A stretch of 15,998 nt of DNA, from NCBI GenBank assembly GCA_964354135.1, contig CAYGZA010000137.1, forward strand, positions 1 through 15,998, read 5' to 3'. Positions 13,046 to 15,998 of the stretch are shown piece by piece. Each line of letters opens with the position of its first letter. The stretch's first letter is position 1. The notes under the pieces were generated by a model. It had not been told where the DNA came from. It searched no databases and saw nothing but the letters and a program-made list of their open reading frames with translations. Origin of the DNA: CAYGZA01 sp964354135. Its GTDB lineage: Bacteria > Planctomycetota > Planctomycetia > Pirellulales > Thermoguttaceae. The position numbers and the translations under genes are program-made.

Positions 13046-13054
13046 TGGTACAAT
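13046..13054 (+). promoter_or_regulatory. extended -10 promoter for the lipoprotein gene
   Basis: TGG followed by TACAAT is an extended -10 differing from consensus by one base. It places the transcript start near 13061, about 27 bases before the ATG. CTGACA at 13021-13026 resembles a -35 but is 22 bases away, too far for a standard promoter; the TG extension may compensate. Confidence 0.5.
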
Positions 13055-13087
13055 GGCGCACAGGCGCCGTGAGCCGGGATTGATGCG

Positions 13088-14860
13088 ATGAGGATAGGGT
13101 CCCTTCTTGTCCGTCGGCTTTGGGCGGTGGCCCTTCTGCTGGCCCCGCTGGCGGGCTGTGCGGACGAGCCGGCCCCGCCCGTGGGCCGGACCGCGTCGCC
13201 GCCCTCCCGCATCGTGGTCACCGTCTACGGCGCCGCTGGCGAGGTGGCCGGCTCGCTGTCCGTGCTCGATACGGGCAACGCCCGCTGGATGATCGACTGC
13301 GGGGCCTTGGCCCCGGAGCGGGAAGGCGACCAGGAGAAGCGGCCCGAGCCTGCCGCGCAGCAATCGACGCTCCTGCCCGTCGATGGCCGGTCGATCGCAG
13401 CGGTTTTCATCACGCACGCGCATACCGACCACGTCGGTCGGCTGCCGCTGTTGGTCGAAGGCGGCTTCAGCGGTCCCGTCTATCTGACCGACGCCACGGC
13501 CGAGCTGCTGCCGGTCATGCTGCGCATGCAGGTCCGCTACGATGAGGGCCGGCCGCGGAGCTGGACGTGGTCCCAGCAGGCGCACGAGCGTGCCCGGATC
13601 GGCCAGCGGCCGGTGACGGTCCATTGGCACGCCGGCTGCCCGTACCAGAGCGCGATTGCCCAAAAAAACCTCCAGTCCGCGCGATTGTCGTTCGACGAGC
13701 TGGCGGCCCGCTTCGAGCGACAGGATCAGCCCGTCGAGGTGACTCCCTGCCGGCGATGTGGGGACGAGGAGGTGGCGTCGATTGTCGCCTTGTGCCGGCG
13801 CGTCGGGTACGAGAAGCCGACGGAAGTCGCCCCGGGGGTATCCGTCACGCTGCGCGATGCCGGCCACATCCCGGGATCTGCCAGCGTGCTGTTCGAGGTG
13901 CGCGTGGGGGACAAGAAGCGGCGGGTGTTGTTCTCCGGCGACGTGGGCAACGATCTGTCGCCGCTAGTGCCCGGCCCGCAGCCGGCCCCGGACGTGGACG
14001 CCGTGTTCATCGAGGCCACGTACGGGCCGACGTTCCGCGATCCGTCGGTGAGAGACGAGCGGGCGCAATTCCGGCGTTCGGTCGCGGAAGTCGTCGACCG
14101 CCGCGGGGTGGCGTGGATTCCCGCATTCGCCCTGGACCGCACGCAGAAGATCCTCCACGAGCTGCATCTTGCCCAGCAGGAAGGGATGCTCCCGCAGCGG
14201 GTGCCGATCTATTGCACCTCTCCCACGGCCCTGGAGATTACGGGGATTTACCGGCAACATCGCCAGGACGGTTGGTTCCGCGATCTGCCGGCGGGCAATC
14301 CGTCCGCCTGGTCGCCGGAAGGGCTGCGCAAGAGTGCCGCAATGCCTAAGAATCTGCCCTATCCCTCGGTGCTTCTTACCACCAGCGGGATGCTCGACAA
14401 CGGCTGGTCGCGGAGGCTCGTAAGCCGGCTGGCATCGGAGAAGTCGACGACGATATTCTTGGTCGGGTACCAAGACCCCGCCAGCCCGGGCGGCATGTTG
14501 ATGAGGGCCGTGGGGTTGCTGCGCGAGGGAACGCGAGACCAGGCCTCCCCGATACGCCCTGCCGCTGCTGGTCCGTCACCGGGCCCGTCGAAGCCACCGG
14601 CTGCTGCCGTTCTGGAACTGGATGGCCAGCGGATTCCCGTGCGTGCGGCGGTGCAATCCTATCGCTGTTTCTCTGCGCATGGAGATGCCAAGGAGATGGA
14701 TGCCTGGCTTTCCAAGATCCACCGCACGGCCGCGGTCATCCTGGTGCACGGCGGCACGTGGGAGCTGACCGCCCGGGCGGAACAGCTTGTCAAGCAGGGA
14801 TGGCGGGACGTGAGGATCGCCAAGCCGGGCGAGCCGATCGAGCTGATGCGGACCGACTGA
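13088..14860 (+). CDS. lipoprotein with metallo-beta-lactamase / beta-CASP nuclease fold
   Basis: A 590-residue protein. Residues 1-24 form a lipoprotein signal: basic start, hydrophobic core, lipobox LAGC with Cys24. The mature part is a metallo-beta-lactamase domain with the zinc motif HAHTDH (110-115), a His in GHIPGSA (260) and the bridging Asp in FSGDVGN (285). It is followed by beta-CASP motifs: Glu309 in EATYG (A), His531 in FSAHGD (B), His554 in VHGG (C). This set defines CPSF73/RNase J-like nucleases, which normally work in the cytoplasm on RNA. Here the full set sits behind an export and lipid-anchor signal. It is longer than the usual 450-470 residues, with an insert at about 150-245 that includes cysteines C221, C224 and C236, and a Pro/Ala-rich linker at 485-508. 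The start at 13088 gives the signal; the ribosome site is weak. The natural substrate is unknown. Confidence 0.85.
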   Translation: MRIGSLLVRRLWAVALLLAPLAGCADEPAPPVGRTASPPSRIVVTVYGAAGEVAGSLSVLDTGNARWMIDCGALAPEREGDQEKRPEPAAQQSTLLPVDGRSIAAVFITHAHTDHVGRLPLLVEGGFSGPVYLTDATAELLPVMLRMQVRYDEGRPRSWTWSQQAHERARIGQRPVTVHWHAGCPYQSAIAQKNLQSARLSFDELAARFERQDQPVEVTPCRRCGDEEVASIVALCRRVGYEKPTEVAPGVSVTLRDAGHIPGSASVLFEVRVGDKKRRVLFSGDVGNDLSPLVPGPQPAPDVDAVFIEATYGPTFRDPSVRDERAQFRRSVAEVVDRRGVAWIPAFALDRTQKILHELHLAQQEGMLPQRVPIYCTSPTALEITGIYRQHRQDGWFRDLPAGNPSAWSPEGLRKSAAMPKNLPYPSVLLTTSGMLDNGWSRRLVSRLASEKSTTIFLVGYQDPASPGGMLMRAVGLLREGTRDQASPIRPAAAGPSPGPSKPPAAAVLELDGQRIPVRAAVQSYRCFSAHGDAKEMDAWLSKIHRTAAVILVHGGTWELTARAEQLVKQGWRDVRIAKPGEPIELMRTD

Positions 14861-14878
14861 CACTACAAGGGGACCCCT

Positions 14879-15998
14879 TCATTCCCGCTTTAGCACCCGG
14901 CAGTCGAAGACGCCGCCGGCCGTGTTGCCCGGATGGGCCTGAAAGCGGACCGTGATCTTGTTCTTGCCCTTGGTCAACTCCGGCGGAATCGCGTAGACCT
15001 CGTCGTAGAACTTGTCGGGCCGGTTGCGAGCGAGCTTCTGCGTGGCGATCTTGGCGCCGTCCACCAGGACGTCGAAGGTGCGGGGGCCGACGTCGCTGCC
15101 CCAGTAGGTGCAGAGGAGCTCCACGGGCTTGTCGGCAAGGACCTTCAGCTCGTACGAGAACCAGCCGCCGTCCCCCGCGTGGCGCCAATTCAGGCCGCCG
15201 AACGGGCCCGCACCGGTTCTCTCGCCCTGGAGACGGTGGGCCTGCTCGGATTTCTGCCGGCCGATCGCGACCGAGTCGACGGTGCGTCCCGCCAGGGCCT
15301 TCTGCCGCGCCTGCTCGGCCGCGTATTCCTCTTGCCGGGCCTTCCACTGGGCCTCGTCCATGAGGTCCCAATAGACGACGTAGGGCTTCTTGTACTGCTG
15401 GTAGAAGGGGACGAAGGTCATGCCCGATTCACCGCCGGCGCCGATCCTTCGGAAGACGGTCGGGGAGCCGGTAAACACAAGCGGCTTGCCCTCGACCGGC
15501 TTGATCCCCTCAGCGATCTCCCCCGGCTGGGCAACCAGGGCGGGCGGGGGCTCGCCGGGCGCTGCCTCCGCGCAGAGGACCAGCGGGCCGTAGAGGATCG
15601 CAAGTTTCCGCGGATTGTCGCGGAAGGATTCCGTGCGGAGCGTCATCGGCATGGCGATCTCGACCGTGTCGCCGGTCTGCCACCGCCTCGTCACGGTCGC
15701 GTAACTGCCCGGCTTGCTCTGGGCGGGCTCTTTCCGGCCGTTGACGGCGATCTGGAGTCCGCTTACGGCCCAATACGGGTGCCGGACGTTGAGGCTCAGC
15801 TCGACCGGCTGCTCGCAGGTCAGCTTGAGCCGGGTGACACTTTCCAGCGGGTACTTCGTCTCCTGGCGGAGCGTGAGGCCAAGCTCCTTCCACGTCAGCT
15901 CGGAGGGGATGAAAAGGTTCAGGTAGAGGGCCTTTTGGCCGTCGTGGAAGTAGATGCTGTCGCCGTACTTGGCGTGGTTTTCCACTCCCGTGCCGACG
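14879..15998 (-). CDS. glycoside hydrolase family 127 (beta-L-arabinofuranosidase-like), C-terminal part
   Basis: The frame runs off the right edge, so 372 complete residues of the C-terminal side are seen. Reading from the edge, VGTG-VENHAKYGDSIYFH is the family's conserved segment; the Cys pair that precedes it in GH127 (zinc ligand and nucleophile in the characterised enzyme HypBA1) lies just outside. The remaining (alpha/alpha)6-barrel end is followed by beta-rich domains: SLNVRHPYWA near 65-75, then RKLAILYGPLVLCAE. The last 110 residues, with GGWFSYELKVLADKPVELLC and the closing AHPGNTAGGVFDCRVLK, form a jelly-roll module of DUF6805 type. GH127 enzymes release L-arabinofuranose from plant-derived glycans. 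The gene ends 18 bases from the convergent lipoprotein gene with no terminator between. A GTG at 15985 is internal, not a start. Confidence 0.85.
   Translation of the reverse strand, partial: VGTGVENHAKYGDSIYFHDGQKALYLNLFIPSELTWKELGLTLRQETKYPLESVTRLKLTCEQPVELSLNVRHPYWAVSGLQIAVNGRKEPAQSKPGSYATVTRRWQTGDTVEIAMPMTLRTESFRDNPRKLAILYGPLVLCAEAAPGEPPPALVAQPGEIAEGIKPVEGKPLVFTGSPTVFRRIGAGGESGMTFVPFYQQYKKPYVVYWDLMDEAQWKARQEEYAAEQARQKALAGRTVDSVAIGRQKSEQAHRLQGERTGAGPFGGLNWRHAGDGGWFSYELKVLADKPVELLCTYWGSDVGPRTFDVLVDGAKIATQKLARNRPDKFYDEVYAIPPELTKGKNKITVRFQAHPGNTAGGVFDCRVLKRE

Larger units (their letters stand above)
12770..13087. other. divergent intergenic region with tandem repeat, two hairpins and a promoter
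   Basis: This 318-base gap lies between divergent genes. It contains a 20-22 base tandem repeat (12918-12959), a GGGGCG/CGCCCC hairpin (12996-13010), an AAAAGGT/ACCTTTT hairpin followed by a T-run (13012-13034), and an extended -10 for the plus-strand gene. Open frames across it are low-complexity and are not believed. Confidence 0.6.

Noticed and set aside
12809..13867. A 352-residue minus-strand open frame crossing the intergenic repeats and the lipoprotein gene
   Set aside because: It runs through hairpins and tandem repeats and is antisense to a protein with a complete nuclease motif set.

Overview
The window is GC-rich and gene-dense, with frequent strand switches. It looks like a Planctomycetota chromosome, most like the Pirellulales or Thermoguttales type. 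That is an inference from gene content: exported Gfo/Idh/MocA oxidoreductases, a family 127 glycoside hydrolase with a C-terminal sugar-binding-like module, a Tat-exported molybdenum hydroxylase, and a planctomycete-style C-terminal helix-turn-helix module. No rRNA, complete tRNA, CRISPR array or transposase gene was seen.

Left region (1-4948), an accessory island edge on the plus strand. It holds the 3' part of an Eco57I-like DNA methyltransferase / type IIG restriction-modification enzyme, a 696-residue protein of unknown function ending in a DNA-binding-like module, and a 72-residue excisionase/MerR-type helix-turn-helix protein. Upstream of the last gene is a dense array of TGTTCA/TGAACA half-sites and paired CCTATAGG palindromes, a good candidate operator. 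The block ends in a sequence with a perfect tRNA T-arm and acceptor 3' strand, the usual scar of tRNA-targeted integration.

Repeat-rich gap (4868-5722). There is no credible gene here. It holds a stack of hairpins and dispersed-repeat-like elements: a perfect 9-bp hairpin, a tandem double hairpin of REP type, a MITE-like element, two GGGGACAGTCCCC palindromes and a degenerate short tandem repeat. A second MITE-like copy lies at about 7578-7651, so the two copies flank the next two genes in the same orientation.

Central region (5723-11676). On the minus strand are a DUF2442-type small protein and a Gfo/Idh/MocA oxidoreductase. Diverging on the plus strand is a three-gene set: a Tat-exported Gfo/Idh/MocA oxidoreductase, a [2Fe-2S] subunit and the Tat-exported molybdopterin subunit of an isoquinoline 1-oxidoreductase / aldehyde-dehydrogenase-like enzyme. 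The last two overlap by ATGA and should form one complex.

Right region (11735-15998). It carries a Tat-exported TIM-barrel protein that resembles aldo/keto reductases but seems to have lost their catalytic residues (minus), a lipoprotein with a complete beta-CASP metallo-beta-lactamase nuclease motif set (plus), and the C-terminal part of a GH127 enzyme running off the right edge (minus). Apart from the island, most proteins carry export signals, which suggests envelope-side sugar or aromatic compound metabolism. The most unusual single item is the lipid-anchored beta-CASP protein. The most interesting structured DNA is the 4475-5014 boundary region.
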